Assembly (NCBI RefSeq): GCF_030466405.1
Contig: NZ_JAGGJF010000003.1
Span: forward strand, 335,326 to 399,325
Direction of reading: 5' to 3'
DNA from: Pseudidiomarina terrestris
Lineage (GTDB): Bacteria > Pseudomonadota > Gammaproteobacteria > Enterobacterales > Alteromonadaceae
Length of the DNA: 64,000 nucleotides
The notes beneath the pieces were generated by a model, which made no database searches, was not told the DNA's origin, and saw only the letters and a program-made list of their open reading frames with translations. The first letter of the stretch is position 1. Each line of letters starts with the position of its first letter. This document shows, in pieces, positions 1 through 9,202 of this stretch. The translations under genes were made by a program, and so were the position numbers.

Positions 1-276
1 GGCGATGGCAAGATAGCCGTCGCCAAATACCACGCCGACTTGCGCACCAACACCGGCGGCACCGACGGTGTGAGCAATAGTGTTTAATGTTAAAATTGCC
101 GCCAGCGGGCGATCAATTGTCGACTTCAGTTGTTGCAACTGATCATGCAGCCGCGGGCGGTCGGTCCGCAGCTGAGCGATGTAACTTGGTGTGATCGAGA
201 GTAACGCTGCCTCCAGTATCGAGCACAGAAATGAAATTCCGACAGCGACAAAGGCGAAAACAATCAGTAAAAACAT
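1..276 (-). CDS. CNNM (DUF21) domain membrane protein, N-terminal part, cut by window edge
   Basis: The minus strand is open from an ATG at 276 down to base 1 (92 codons, no stop), so the C-terminus lies outside the window. The start is a strong transmembrane helix (MFLLIVFAFVAVGISFLCS) followed by LEAALLSITPSYIAQL. This small-residue, proline-containing stretch is typical of the first helices of CNNM/DUF21 proteins (CorC/YfjD/hemolysin-C family), which are membrane proteins linked to Mg2+/Co2+ transport. A second hydrophobic stretch (LAAILTLNTIAHTVGAAG) fits the next helix of the domain. The downstream CBS pair expected in this family cannot be seen. The family call rests on about 90 residues; the exact member is not known. 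Confidence 0.72.
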   Translation of the reverse strand, partial: MFLLIVFAFVAVGISFLCSILEAALLSITPSYIAQLRTDRPRLHDQLQQLKSTIDRPLAAILTLNTIAHTVGAAGVGAQVGVVFGDGYLAIA

Positions 277-379
277 TGCGGCCTGCAGTATGAATGAGAA
301 ATAAAAGCGCTATTGTGAAACTAGCACAGAGATGGTTAGCTAAGCTAGTGAGTATACGACAATTGACTGAGCAAATCCG

Positions 380-1078
380 ATGAAATTTGATTACTTTCAA
401 GAGCGTGCACGAGCGCGCAAGGGCGCGACTGAGCTAGAGCAACGACTGCCACAGGTGCATCCCAAACAGCGCCTCACCGAATACGATGATGCTTTCTACC
501 TGGCGGAGATGACCCGGGGGATTTTTCGGGCAGGCTTTGTGTGGCGAATTATTGATAACAAGTGGGCGGATTTCCAGGCAGCATTTAGCGGCTTTGTGCC
601 GCTTTACTGGCAACAGGTGCCGCCAGAGCGTCTGGAGCAGCTTGCCGATGATCCACGCATCGTACGTAACTGGCAGAAAATTGAAACGGTGCCGGTGAAC
701 GCGCGCATGATTGTAGAGGTGGCAGAAGAGCATGGCAGCTTCGGCAATTTTCTTGCCCACTGGCCTTCATCCGATCAGGCTGGCTTACTTGACTACTTCA
801 AGGTCAACGGCGCGCGCCTTGCTGGCGCAACTGCACAACACTTTCTAAGGCGCGTTGGCTGGGATGGCTTTGTGCTATCGGCGGATGTGGTGACGGCATT
901 AAAAAACCATAATCTGATGGACGCCTCGCCAACCAGCAAGCGCGGTATGCGGCAGGCACAACAGGCTTTTAATCAATGGCATGAAGAAACCGGATTGCCG
1001 TACAGTCATCTGTCGCGGATTGTCTCGATGACGGTCGATGCCGCAGCCGCTGAGCGTAAGCCGCGCCGCCGGTCCTAG
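380..1078 (+). CDS. DNA-3-methyladenine glycosylase I (Tag) family protein
   Basis: This 232-residue protein has the Tag-family core: GFVWRIIDNKWADFQAAFSG near residues 52-71, and DPRIVRNWQKIETVPVNAR near residues 91-109. Tag excises 3-methyladenine from DNA in base excision repair. Classical Tag uses an N-terminal Cys plus later His/Cys residues as a zinc snap. This protein contains no cysteine, so it is a divergent member and its substrate range is uncertain. The basic tail (ERKPRRRS) could contact DNA. It stands alone, divergent from the CNNM gene and convergent with the racemase gene, with only 6 bp between the two stop codons. Confidence 0.72.
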   Translation: MKFDYFQERARARKGATELEQRLPQVHPKQRLTEYDDAFYLAEMTRGIFRAGFVWRIIDNKWADFQAAFSGFVPLYWQQVPPERLEQLADDPRIVRNWQKIETVPVNARMIVEVAEEHGSFGNFLAHWPSSDQAGLLDYFKVNGARLAGATAQHFLRRVGWDGFVLSADVVTALKNHNLMDASPTSKRGMRQAQQAFNQWHEETGLPYSHLSRIVSMTVDAAAAERKPRRRS

Positions 1079-1084
1079 CCGAGT

Positions 1085-1783
1085 TTACCGCGTATCCTGC
1101 AGCGCAGCCTTGATGGCGGCCGCGGCATGGATCTCGGTGGTGTCGTAAAGTTTGATCAAGGTATCGTTTTGATTCAGCAGCAGACCGATTTCGGTACAGC
1201 CCAGAATCACTCCCTCGGCACCGCGTTCGGCCAGTTCTTCGCAGACGGCGAGAAAACGCTGTTTGGCGGCGACGTTAAACTTGCCCTGACAGAGTTCGTC
1301 AAAGATACACGCGTGAATAAACTGCCGTGCGGCGGAGGGGGGCGTCAACACAGTGATACCGTGCTGTTCCAGACGCTGCCGATAAAAGTCCTGCTCCATG
1401 GTAAAGCGCGTGCCTAACAGCCCGACTGTCCCATGATTGTTGCTTCGAATTGCCTCGGCCAGAGCGTCGATAATGTGCAAAAGTGGAACACCGATGCCTG
1501 CCTGAACTTCATCAGCTACTTTATGCATGGTATTGGTTGCGATCAGGACCATGTCAGCACCCGCGGCTTCCAGAGCTTGCGCCGCCTGGCGGAGAATAAT
1601 GGCTGTTTGCGTCCAGTCCCCCGCCCGTTGCAGTGCTTCAATTTCGGCGAAATCGACGCTGAACAGCACGAGTTTAGCCGAGTGGTGGCCGCCACAGCTG
1701 TTGCGGGTGTATTGGTTAAGCAGACGGTAGTAGACCGCAGTCGACTCCCAGCTCATGCCTCCAATAACTCCGATTGTTTTCAT
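1085..1783 (-). CDS. Aspartate/glutamate racemase family protein (YgeA-like)
   Basis: This 232-residue protein begins with the family signature MKTIGVIGGMSWESTAVYYR. The two halves of the active site are visible as IATNTMHK (near residue 83) and LGCTEIGLLL (near residue 197). Most aspartate racemases use two cysteines. Here the first position is Thr and the second Cys, the asymmetric Thr/Cys arrangement known from E. coli YgeA, a cofactor-independent racemase. The likely role is interconversion of L- and D-amino acids in the cytoplasm. It lies downstream of gor on the same strand with a 41-bp gap, so it may be co-transcribed. The substrate cannot be told from sequence. Confidence 0.82.
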   Translation of the reverse strand: MKTIGVIGGMSWESTAVYYRLLNQYTRNSCGGHHSAKLVLFSVDFAEIEALQRAGDWTQTAIILRQAAQALEAAGADMVLIATNTMHKVADEVQAGIGVPLLHIIDALAEAIRSNNHGTVGLLGTRFTMEQDFYRQRLEQHGITVLTPPSAARQFIHACIFDELCQGKFNVAAKQRFLAVCEELAERGAEGVILGCTEIGLLLNQNDTLIKLYDTTEIHAAAAIKAALQDTR

Positions 1784-1824
1784 CTGCGGCGCCCCTGAAC
1801 TCGTTGCTTATTCTGGCTGTGTCA

Positions 1825-3180
1825 TTAACGCAGGGTAACAAATTCCTCTGCACTGGTTGGGTGTAAGGCCACGGTGGCATCGAAATCTGCCTTGGTTGCA
1901 CCCATTTTCAGTGCCACGGCAAACCCCTGTAATATTTCGTCCATGCCCTCACCGATACCATGAATGCCGACCACCTTTTCTTCCTCACCGGTGCACACTA
2001 GCTTGAAGGTGCTCAGCGCCCGGTGTGGGGTCACGGCGTTATACATGGCGGCGAACTTGGAGCGATAGACCTTAACGTTCCCTTCACCATATTTGGCTAC
2101 GGCTTCGACTTCGGTCAGGCCCACGGTGCCGATCGGCGGGTGGCTGAACACAATTGTTGGGATCTGGGTGTAATCCATATGAGCATCGGCAAGCTCAGGG
2201 TTGAACAGACGCTCAGCAAGCAGACGCCCGGCTTTAATTGCTACCGGCGTAAGTTGTGCTTCACCGGTGATGTCGCCCACCGCATATATACCCTCAACAT
2301 TGGTGTTCTGGTATTTGTCGGTGCGCACAAACCCGACCGGATCCACCTCAACACCTGCAGCCTCCAGATTAATCTTGTCAGTAGCTGGCTCACGGCCGAT
2401 TGCCCAGACCAGACAATCCACATCTTCGATAACGTCACCGGACTCGGTATGGACGTTCAACAAACCCTTGTCGGTCTTGACCACTTTGGCTACGACAGTG
2501 TTGGTATGCAGGCTGGGGCCATCAAGCTCAAGACGTTCGAGCAAAGCCTCAGTAATATCTTCATCAAAATAACGCAACGGACGGTCGCGCCGGACCAACA
2601 GATGACTATCACTACCTAAAGCATGCAAAACACCAGCAATTTCTACGGCGATATAACCGGCACCGACTACCACAGCTTTATTCGGACGCTCTTCCAGGGC
2701 AAAGAAACCGTCGGAATCGATACCGTACTCGGCGCCTTCACAAGAGGGCACGATGGCCCGGCCGCCAACGGCAATGGTGATGTGTTTAGCAGTGATCTGT
2801 TCGCCGTTCACTTCGACGGTATTTTTGTCAACGAAGCGCGCGAAGCCTTCGATGTATTCCACGCCGTTGCTCTCAAAACCGCGTTTGTAGCCACCATGGA
2901 TGCGTTCAATGTAGGCTTCGCGGTTACGTACTAAGGTTTTCCAATCGAAGCCGTTTTGCTGAATATCGAAACCATAGGCTTCGCTGTACTTCAGTGCTTC
3001 AGCAATATGGGCACCGTACCACATGACTTTTTTCGGCACGCAACCAACATTCACGCAGGTTCCACCAACGGCTTTCGCTTCGATAACGGCAGCCTTTGCA
3101 CCGCGAATCGCTGCGCGGTTGGCTGAGGCAATACCACCACTTCCTGCGCCAATGGCTAGATAATCGTAATGTCGGGTCAT
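1825..3180 (-). CDS. gor: Glutathione-disulfide reductase
   Basis: This 451-residue flavoprotein reduces glutathione disulfide with NADPH in the cytoplasm. It has the N-terminal FAD dinucleotide fold ([13 protein letters not shown]), the redox-active disulfide in [13 protein letters not shown] (Cys42 and Cys47), and the NADP fold near [15 protein letters not shown]. The FAD-binding IYAVGDITG segment follows, and the C-terminal dimer/active-site sequence LHPTSAEEF carries the catalytic His near residue 440. Length and landmarks match E. coli Gor (450 aa). The start lies in a divergent intergenic region shared with the YgjP-like gene. No OxyR site was recognised by eye. Confidence 0.95.
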   Translation of the reverse strand: MTRHYDYLAIGAGSGGIASANRAAIRGAKAAVIEAKAVGGTCVNVGCVPKKVMWYGAHIAEALKYSEAYGFDIQQNGFDWKTLVRNREAYIERIHGGYKRGFESNGVEYIEGFARFVDKNTVEVNGEQITAKHITIAVGGRAIVPSCEGAEYGIDSDGFFALEERPNKAVVVGAGYIAVEIAGVLHALGSDSHLLVRRDRPLRYFDEDITEALLERLELDGPSLHTNTVVAKVVKTDKGLLNVHTESGDVIEDVDCLVWAIGREPATDKINLEAAGVEVDPVGFVRTDKYQNTNVEGIYAVGDITGEAQLTPVAIKAGRLLAERLFNPELADAHMDYTQIPTIVFSHPPIGTVGLTEVEAVAKYGEGNVKVYRSKFAAMYNAVTPHRALSTFKLVCTGEEEKVVGIHGIGEGMDEILQGFAVALKMGATKADFDATVALHPTSAEEFVTLR

Positions 3181-3279
3181 GCGTTGTGCTCCTGTTACGT
3201 GCTAATCTGTGATTCAATTGAAGGCGGTATGATCGCCCAAAAAGAACGAGTGTGCAACGCAAGCGGCAGTGAAAGCGAG

Positions 3280-3999
3280 ATGAAAAAAACGATGAGCTTA
3301 ATCTATCCCATCCATCGCAGTAAGAATCGCCGCTCGGTCGCGATTAAAGTTCGCGATGGCCAGGTGCAGATCCATGCGCCCTGGAGACTCTCAGCGGCTA
3401 AAATACAGCAGTTCGTCGCCAGTAAAGAAGATTGGATACAAAAGCACTTGCAGCGGCAACAACAACAGCTGGCGAATTTGCAGCCGCGTCTCTGGCAAAC
3501 GGGAGAACGACTGCGCTGGTTGGGCCGTCCGTTAGAGTTACAGATAGTGACAGCGACCCGCAAAAATTGCGACTGCGAAGAGAACGCGCTGATTGCGACC
3601 GTGACAGCTCGCTCCAATCCGGCCAAAGAGCCGAAAGGTATGATTCGTGCCTGGTACCAGCAGCAGGCTAAAGCCTGGTTGGATGACTTTTTCCGAGACT
3701 GGCCCGCTGACCATCCATTGCAGCCTAGCAGTTGGGAGGTGGGCAATTTCTCCAGCAAGTGGGGCCATTGCAGCCGGAAGGGGGAGTTGAAGTTTTCCTG
3801 GAAGTTATGGCTGGCGCCCGAGTGGGTCGTGCGCAACGTGGTGATTCATGAGCTTTGCCACCTGGCTGAATTTAACCACAGTAAAAGTTTCTGGACGCTG
3901 GTGGCAAGGTATTCAGACGACTATGAAGCTGCTGAGCAGTGGCTTCGTCAACACGGCATGACCGTGTTGAACGAAGCTTATCTTGATTACCCCGACTAA
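3280..3999 (+). CDS. YgjP-like (DUF45) M48-type metal-dependent hydrolase
   Basis: This is a predicted zinc-dependent hydrolase of the YgjP/DUF45 family. The zinc motif HELCHLAEFNHSKSFW (first His at about residue 190) supplies HExxH plus a downstream His. The preceding FSSKWGHCSRKGELKFSWKL is the conserved block of this family. The reading frame stays open up to 3169, overlapping gor, but an ATG at 3280 (239 aa) or 3292 fits family length and the start of homology (YPIHRSKNRRSVAIKV). Its stop codon interlocks by 4 bp with the stop of the convergent peptidase gene. Family members are implicated in nucleotide or peptide hydrolysis; the function here is unproven. Confidence 0.85.
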   Translation: MKKTMSLIYPIHRSKNRRSVAIKVRDGQVQIHAPWRLSAAKIQQFVASKEDWIQKHLQRQQQQLANLQPRLWQTGERLRWLGRPLELQIVTATRKNCDCEENALIATVTARSNPAKEPKGMIRAWYQQQAKAWLDDFFRDWPADHPLQPSSWEVGNFSSKWGHCSRKGELKFSWKLWLAPEWVVRNVVIHELCHLAEFNHSKSFWTLVARYSDDYEAAEQWLRQHGMTVLNEAYLDYPD

Positions 4000-6299
4000 C
4001 GGGCACCTGCAGGTAGGTGCTCACGCAGGAAATCGGTCATCATGGTACGCAGGTGCAACGTAGTTCCTTCCCCTTCACGAATGCCGTGGGTACGGTTCGG
4101 ATAGGCAAAAAACTCGAACTGTTTACCATGCTTGATCAGTTCATTTACTAACCGTTCTGATCCCTGAAAATGGACATTGTCGTCGCCGGTGCCGTGCACC
4201 AGCAACAAGTCGCCCTGCAGGTTGTCCGCATGGGTGATGGCTGAAGTTTCACGGTAGCGTTCAGCGGCTTCAGGTAACAGTCCTGAATAGCGCTCCTGAT
4301 AGATGGTGTCGTACAACGTCAAGTCAGGTACTGGTGCCAGTGCTATGCCAACATCGTAGGCGTCCGGGTAGCGGAACAAGGCGTTCAGCGTTTGCGACCC
4401 GCCACCACTGTGACCCCAGATGCCGACCCGTTCTTCATCAATAAATGACCAGCGGTCCAGCATGGCCTGGAGGGCATCGTGTTGATCGCGCACAGTCACT
4501 ACCCCAAGGTTTTTATAAATGGAACGACGCCAGTCGAACCCGCGCGGCGACTTGGTACCACGGTTATCGATGGAAGCAACGATATACCCCTGTTGAGTTA
4601 AATAGGTGTGCCACAAAAAGCGCTCACCGCCCCAACTGTTGCTGACGGTTTGTCCCCAGGGTTCGCCGTACACATAGAACAGAATCGGGTAGTTTTTGTT
4701 CGGATCAAAATTAACCGGCTTCATAATAAAACCGTCAAGCTGCAGCCCATCCTGAGCGCGAACCTGGAAAAACTCAAAGCTACCACGGGCCAGCTCGTTC
4801 AACGCCGACTGCGCTTCGCCGTTGTCTTTGATCAAGCGGATACGCTGGTGCTGGGGCAGACTGATCATATCGACTTGTGGCATCTGAGTGACACTCGAAT
4901 AAGTGTGTACTGCATAGTCAGCATTAGCGGAAAGCTGGTAGCTGTGAGTGCCGGCCTGGGCAGGCGTAAGACGCTCCAGTTTGCTGCTGCCATCGAGCGC
5001 GGCACGGAACAGATAGCGCTCCAGAGGCGTCTCGGGTGAAGCAATAAAGTAGACCCAGCCCTGCTGTTCATTGATCTGCAGCACTTCGACAACATCCCAG
5101 TTGCCGCGGGTGATTGCCGTCAGGCGACCGGTATCCCGATCCACCCGGTAAATGTGGCGATAGCCACTGCGTTCGCTCAACCAGGTAAAGCTGTCGCCAC
5201 CATCAAGGAACATAACGTCATCAACGTACTCAGCCCAGCTGTCGGTGGTTTCACGGACCACTTCGGTGACGGCCCCAGAATCGGCATCGGCTAAAAACGC
5301 GCGATTGACCGCCTGCGAGCGGGTCAGTTGCTGGATAAATAATTGCTCAGAGTTACCTGCCCATTGCATGCGTACCAGATAATGCTGACGCGGGTCACCC
5401 GGCACCTTCATCCAGGTGGTTTCGCCGGTATCAGCTGACATAACGCCGATCCGCATGGACGCATTGATTTCACCGACTTTCGGGTAAGGGAAGGTCTTTA
5501 ACGTCGGATAAAGCTCGTCGGTGTTGTTGATCATGGTGAACACTGGGGTACCTGAGGTATCCAATTGCCAATAGGCGATCTCTTTACCGTCCGGGCTCCA
5601 GCGGAAGCCATCCCGTAAGAAAAACTCTTCTTCGTTGACCCAGTCAAAGGTGCCGTTAACAATAGTGTCACTGCCATCGTGGGTCAGTTGGGTAATGCGG
5701 CCATCACGCAGACGTTCAACGTAGATATTATTCTGCATTACGTAGGCGACACGTTCTGCTGCGGGATCGAACTTAGCGAACTGCAAGGTGGACGCATCAG
5801 CAAAGGTACCGAGCTGAGTCAGCGAGCGCGCTTGCAGATCGAAAACCCAGTAATCGCCCAGCGTGTGGGTCCGCCATGAACGCTTGGTATTAGTGAAGAT
5901 CAACAGCTTGTCGCCGGCATTCGACCAATGGTAATCGGCCACATGCAAGGGAGTATCCATGCCGGTTGGCGTTAGCTCAGTGGCGCTGATTAAAACAGTG
6001 CGCTCTTGTGTACCCGGATGGTAACGGACTAACTCACGACCTTCGCCTTCGGCGCTGTTTTCCAGTGTGGTATAACCGCTGCCATCGGCAAGCCAGCGCG
6101 TAGGAGGCACGCCACGCGCCTGATAGGTGTCAGTGTTGTAGAGTGCCTCGAGGCTTAAGCGTTCGCCATCGACCGCGGTCTGCTGTGTCACTGCTGGCGC
6201 TTCGCCCGGCAAACTGCTGCAAGCAGACAGGCCGGTAACAAGTATGGCTGCGGCCATTCCATGACGCATCTTGCGTGACCACATGTAAGCTAAATTCAT
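3996..6299 (-). CDS. Dipeptidyl peptidase IV-like S9 family serine peptidase, lipoprotein
   Basis: This 767-residue enzyme has an N-terminal lipoprotein signal ending in the lipobox LSAC, so it is probably anchored in the outer or inner membrane facing the periplasm. The beta-propeller (DPPIV N domain) fills roughly residues 70-500 and the alpha/beta hydrolase domain the rest. The catalytic triad is visible: Ser631 in WGHSGGGS, Asp in HGTGDDNVHF (about 706/707), and His in YPNRTHGIREG (about 738). Such enzymes release X-Pro dipeptides from oligopeptides. It stands alone between convergent and divergent neighbours. Its presence fits a protein-degrading lifestyle together with prlC and the S8 protease of this window. 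Confidence 0.92.
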   Translation of the reverse strand: MNLAYMWSRKMRHGMAAAILVTGLSACSSLPGEAPAVTQQTAVDGERLSLEALYNTDTYQARGVPPTRWLADGSGYTTLENSAEGEGRELVRYHPGTQERTVLISATELTPTGMDTPLHVADYHWSNAGDKLLIFTNTKRSWRTHTLGDYWVFDLQARSLTQLGTFADASTLQFAKFDPAAERVAYVMQNNIYVERLRDGRITQLTHDGSDTIVNGTFDWVNEEEFFLRDGFRWSPDGKEIAYWQLDTSGTPVFTMINNTDELYPTLKTFPYPKVGEINASMRIGVMSADTGETTWMKVPGDPRQHYLVRMQWAGNSEQLFIQQLTRSQAVNRAFLADADSGAVTEVVRETTDSWAEYVDDVMFLDGGDSFTWLSERSGYRHIYRVDRDTGRLTAITRGNWDVVEVLQINEQQGWVYFIASPETPLERYLFRAALDGSSKLERLTPAQAGTHSYQLSANADYAVHTYSSVTQMPQVDMISLPQHQRIRLIKDNGEAQSALNELARGSFEFFQVRAQDGLQLDGFIMKPVNFDPNKNYPILFYVYGEPWGQTVSNSWGGERFLWHTYLTQQGYIVASIDNRGTKSPRGFDWRRSIYKNLGVVTVRDQHDALQAMLDRWSFIDEERVGIWGHSGGGSQTLNALFRYPDAYDVGIALAPVPDLTLYDTIYQERYSGLLPEAAERYRETSAITHADNLQGDLLLVHGTGDDNVHFQGSERLVNELIKHGKQFEFFAYPNRTHGIREGEGTTLHLRTMMTDFLREHLPAGAR

Positions 6300-6403
6300 G
6301 ATGATTTCCCATTGTTATTTAAACTGCGACCTTGAAAAACTACGCTTTGGCCTAAGATCTACATTAAAGTAGTTACACAGCGCATTATTCAAGAGGAAGC
6401 CGA

Positions 6404-8470
6404 ATGAGTCAAAACCCTTTATTGAGCGAGTATCGACTACCGCCGTTTGAAGAGATCAAACCCGAGCACATTGTACCTGCAATCGAAGCGCGCATTGCTG
6501 CGTGTAAAGCGACCATCGAAAAGGTTCTCGAGCAAAAGGATTTCAGCTGGAAAGGCTTGGTAGCGCCTTTAGAAGATCAAGACGATCTATTGGAGCGCAG
6601 TTGGTCTCCGGTGGCGCATCTTAATGCCGTGGTGAGTTCTGTTGAGCTCCGTGAAGCGCACGATACGTGCCTGCCTATGCTCAGCGACTACGGCACCTTT
6701 GTCGGACAGCATCAGGGTTTGTTTAAAGCTTTTCAGGCGCTCAAAGCAAGTGACGACTACGCGACCTTGTCGGAAGCTCAGCGCAAAGTGATTGACGATA
6801 CCCTGCGCGATTTTGAACTGTCCGGTATTGCTCTGCCAGAGGACAAAAAAAAGCGCTATGCAGAAATCCAGACGCGCTTATCGGACCTTGCCTCCACGTT
6901 CAGTAACCACTTACTCGATGCCACCGATGGTTGGCACTATCTGGTGACCGATGAGCAACGTTTGAGCGGTTTACCCGAAAGTGCCGTCGACGCGGCCGCG
7001 AGTGCCGCTGCGGAAAATGACCAGCAAGGCTGGCGTTTTACACTGGCCATGCCCAGCTACCTGCCGGTGATGATGTACGCCGATGATGCAGAATTACGCA
7101 AAGTCATGTACCAGGCGTTTACTACGCGTGCGTCCGATCAGGGCCCGCAAGCAGGGGAGTTTGATAATACAGCTGTTATGGCTGAAACACTGGCGCTGCG
7201 ACACGAACTCGCGCAACTGTTAGGTTTCCGCGACTATGCTGAACTCAGCCTGGCGACCAAGATGGCGGAATCGGCCGACCAGGTAGAGCAATTTCTCATG
7301 GATCTGGCCGAGCGGTCTTTGCCGCAGGCTCACGCAGATTATCAGGAAGTTCTCGACTTTGCGCAGAGTGACTATGGCATCAACCAGCTGGAAGCCTGGG
7401 ATGTGGCCTACTTCAGTGAGAAGCTCAAGCAGCAGAAGTATGCAATCTCGGACGAAGAGTTGCGTCCCTACTTTCCCGAAGAGCAAGTATTAAAAGGCTT
7501 GTTCACTGTGGTCGAGCGTTTGTTTGGAATTAACGTTGAGGAGCAGACGCCACCGTCGCGTTATCACGATAACCTGCGTTATTTTGTCATTGGCGACAGC
7601 AAGGGCGAGCTCCGCGGTAGCTTTTATCTTGATCTCTATGCCCGCAATGGTAAACGTGGTGGCGCCTGGATGGCTGAATGTGCGGTGCGTCGTGTCGACA
7701 GTGCCAACAAACTGCAATTTCCGATTGCTTACCTGACCTGTAACTTCAATAAACCTGTAGGTGACAAGCCAGCGCTGTTCACCCACGATGAAGTATTGAC
7801 CCTGTTCCATGAGTTTGGTCACGGCCTGCACCACATGCTCACCAAAGTTGATGTTGCAGGAGTATCGGGCATCAACGGGGTAGCCTGGGATGCGGTCGAG
7901 TTGCCGTCACAGTTTTTGGAAAACTGGTGCTGGGAACCGGAAGCTCTGGCTGTGATATCAGGCCATTACGAAACCGGTGACCCGTTACCTGAAGATCTGC
8001 TTAATAAGATGCTCGCAGCACGCAATTTCCAGTCGGCGATGCAAATGGTTCGTCAGTTGGAGTTTAGCCTGTTTGATCTGCGCATCCACCGCGATTACGA
8101 TCCCGCGCAAGGTGATCAGATACAAGCGGTGCTGGACACCGTGCGCGATCAGGTCGCAGTAAGGAAACCACCGGCATACAATCGTTTTCAACATGGTTTT
8201 GGCCATATTTTTGCCGGCGGCTATGCCGCGGGATATTACAGTTACAAGTGGGCTGAAGTGCTGTCGGCAGATGCTTTTAGTCGTTTTGAAGAGGAAGGTA
8301 TTTTTAATTACGACGTCGGCAGGGATTTCCTGGAGGCGATTCTGGAGCGCGGTGGTTCGCGTGAGGCAATGCAGCTGTTTAAAGAGTTTCGCGGTCGCGA
8401 GCCGCAAGTTGAAGCCTTATTGAGTCATTCAGGGATCACGTCCCTGGAACATGCTGGTACTCCCCTTTAA
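6404..8470 (+). CDS. prlC: Oligopeptidase A (M3 family zinc peptidase)
   Basis: This 688-residue cytosolic metallopeptidase degrades short peptides, including cleaved signal peptides. It has the M3 zinc motif HEFGHGLHH with the first His at residue 469, the same position as in E. coli OpdA (680 aa). The ATG at 6404 is preceded by a good ribosome-binding site (AGAGGAAG). The start sequence NPLLSEYRLPPFEEIKPEHI is typical of the family. The stop overlaps the stop of the convergent DUF2970 gene by 4 bp. No regulatory motif was noticed; the gene appears monocistronic. Confidence 0.95.
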   Translation: MSQNPLLSEYRLPPFEEIKPEHIVPAIEARIAACKATIEKVLEQKDFSWKGLVAPLEDQDDLLERSWSPVAHLNAVVSSVELREAHDTCLPMLSDYGTFVGQHQGLFKAFQALKASDDYATLSEAQRKVIDDTLRDFELSGIALPEDKKKRYAEIQTRLSDLASTFSNHLLDATDGWHYLVTDEQRLSGLPESAVDAAASAAAENDQQGWRFTLAMPSYLPVMMYADDAELRKVMYQAFTTRASDQGPQAGEFDNTAVMAETLALRHELAQLLGFRDYAELSLATKMAESADQVEQFLMDLAERSLPQAHADYQEVLDFAQSDYGINQLEAWDVAYFSEKLKQQKYAISDEELRPYFPEEQVLKGLFTVVERLFGINVEEQTPPSRYHDNLRYFVIGDSKGELRGSFYLDLYARNGKRGGAWMAECAVRRVDSANKLQFPIAYLTCNFNKPVGDKPALFTHDEVLTLFHEFGHGLHHMLTKVDVAGVSGINGVAWDAVELPSQFLENWCWEPEALAVISGHYETGDPLPEDLLNKMLAARNFQSAMQMVRQLEFSLFDLRIHRDYDPAQGDQIQAVLDTVRDQVAVRKPPAYNRFQHGFGHIFAGGYAAGYYSYKWAEVLSADAFSRFEEEGIFNYDVGRDFLEAILERGGSREAMQLFKEFRGREPQVEALLSHSGITSLEHAGTPL

Positions 8471-8670
8471 GGGAGTACCCAGTTGACGATTAGCAATAAG
8501 GTCACCACGAATAGCACAATAAAGAACACGCCAATGCCGATAAAGAGGCCGGGATGCCCCTTGCTGAAGTCGCGTTGGCGGTTTTCTTCGCTTTGCACAC
8601 CAAAAAGCGCCGCGAGAACGCTGAACACCACTGTGAACACGCTCGGTTTGGAGTCTTTCATCTTCGGCAT
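8467..8670 (-). CDS. DUF2970 family small membrane protein
   Basis: This 67-residue protein has the DUF2970 signature: a first helix with SVLAALFGVQSEENRQRDF, then GHPGLFIGIGVFFIVLFVVTLLLIVNWVL as the single strong transmembrane segment. Members are small inner-membrane proteins of unknown role, common in gammaproteobacteria. It begins 2 bp after the stop of the upstream 114-residue gene, so the two are probably one transcript. Its stop interlocks with the prlC stop. Confidence 0.8.
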   Translation of the reverse strand: MPKMKDSKPSVFTVVFSVLAALFGVQSEENRQRDFSKGHPGLFIGIGVFFIVLFVVTLLLIVNWVLP

Positions 8671-8672
8671 GG

Positions 8673-9017
8673 TTAGCTCAGGCTTACTTTCTTATTACTG
8701 CTGTAGTCGCTTTGGTCTTGCCTGGAGTCACTGAAAAGAAGTTCGAAGAGATCGAGAAAGTGGAACTGAGTAGAGCGGCTGTGGCCAGAAAACCATGAGC
8801 TCCAGGATAATTCATTTTGCATGATGCGGTTGGCGCACTGCTGCATAACTTCAGGTTGTTCTGAATTCTGTAACAATTTCTGACAGTCTTTCTCGGATGC
8901 AGTTAACGCCGACTGACCCACATCAGTAAAGAGTACGGCACCCAGCATCAGGCTAGCGACAACAAAGCCACTGGCAACCCGTTTACGCTGGCGCTGTAAT
9001 TGCAGACGTAACTGCAT
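8673..9017 (-). CDS. Hypothetical protein with one transmembrane segment
   Basis: I do not recognise a family. The 114-residue product has a basic N-terminus (MQLRLQLQRQRKRVASG) followed by a hydrophobic helix (FVVASLMLGAVLFTDVG) that could be a signal anchor. A polar, possibly periplasmic, region follows, with two cysteines (KDCQKLL and QQCANRIM) that could form a disulfide. A clear ribosome-binding site (AGGAG, 7 nt before the ATG on the minus strand) and tight coupling to the DUF2970 gene (2 bp) support it as a real gene. It is probably lineage-specific. Confidence 0.6.
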   Translation of the reverse strand: MQLRLQLQRQRKRVASGFVVASLMLGAVLFTDVGQSALTASEKDCQKLLQNSEQPEVMQQCANRIMQNELSWSSWFSGHSRSTQFHFLDLFELLFSDSRQDQSDYSSNKKVSLS

Positions 9018-9202
9018 TTGGAAACTCCTGACTTGCGGACGTCGTCGTTGTTTGCATGAATATCGTACAATCTACCAGCTTTAAGCCTGCCTTGCCAAGC
9101 GATTTGGCTCATTTTTTTAACTGGCAAGCGCGGGTCTCTCTGGTACACTAGTGCACTTTCTAAGCATGCATACACGCAACTTTAAAGCTAACGGGAATCA
9201 GC

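Noticed and set aside
143..400. Minus-strand reading frame of 85 codons at the left edge
   Set aside because: It is in a different frame from the CNNM-type gene 1-276 and overlaps it and the next gene. The CNNM frame has the family-like helices.
9146..9161. Near-palindrome GTACACTAGTGCAC upstream of rpe
   Set aside because: It shares ACTAGT with TrpR sites but lacks the two half-sites at the right spacing.
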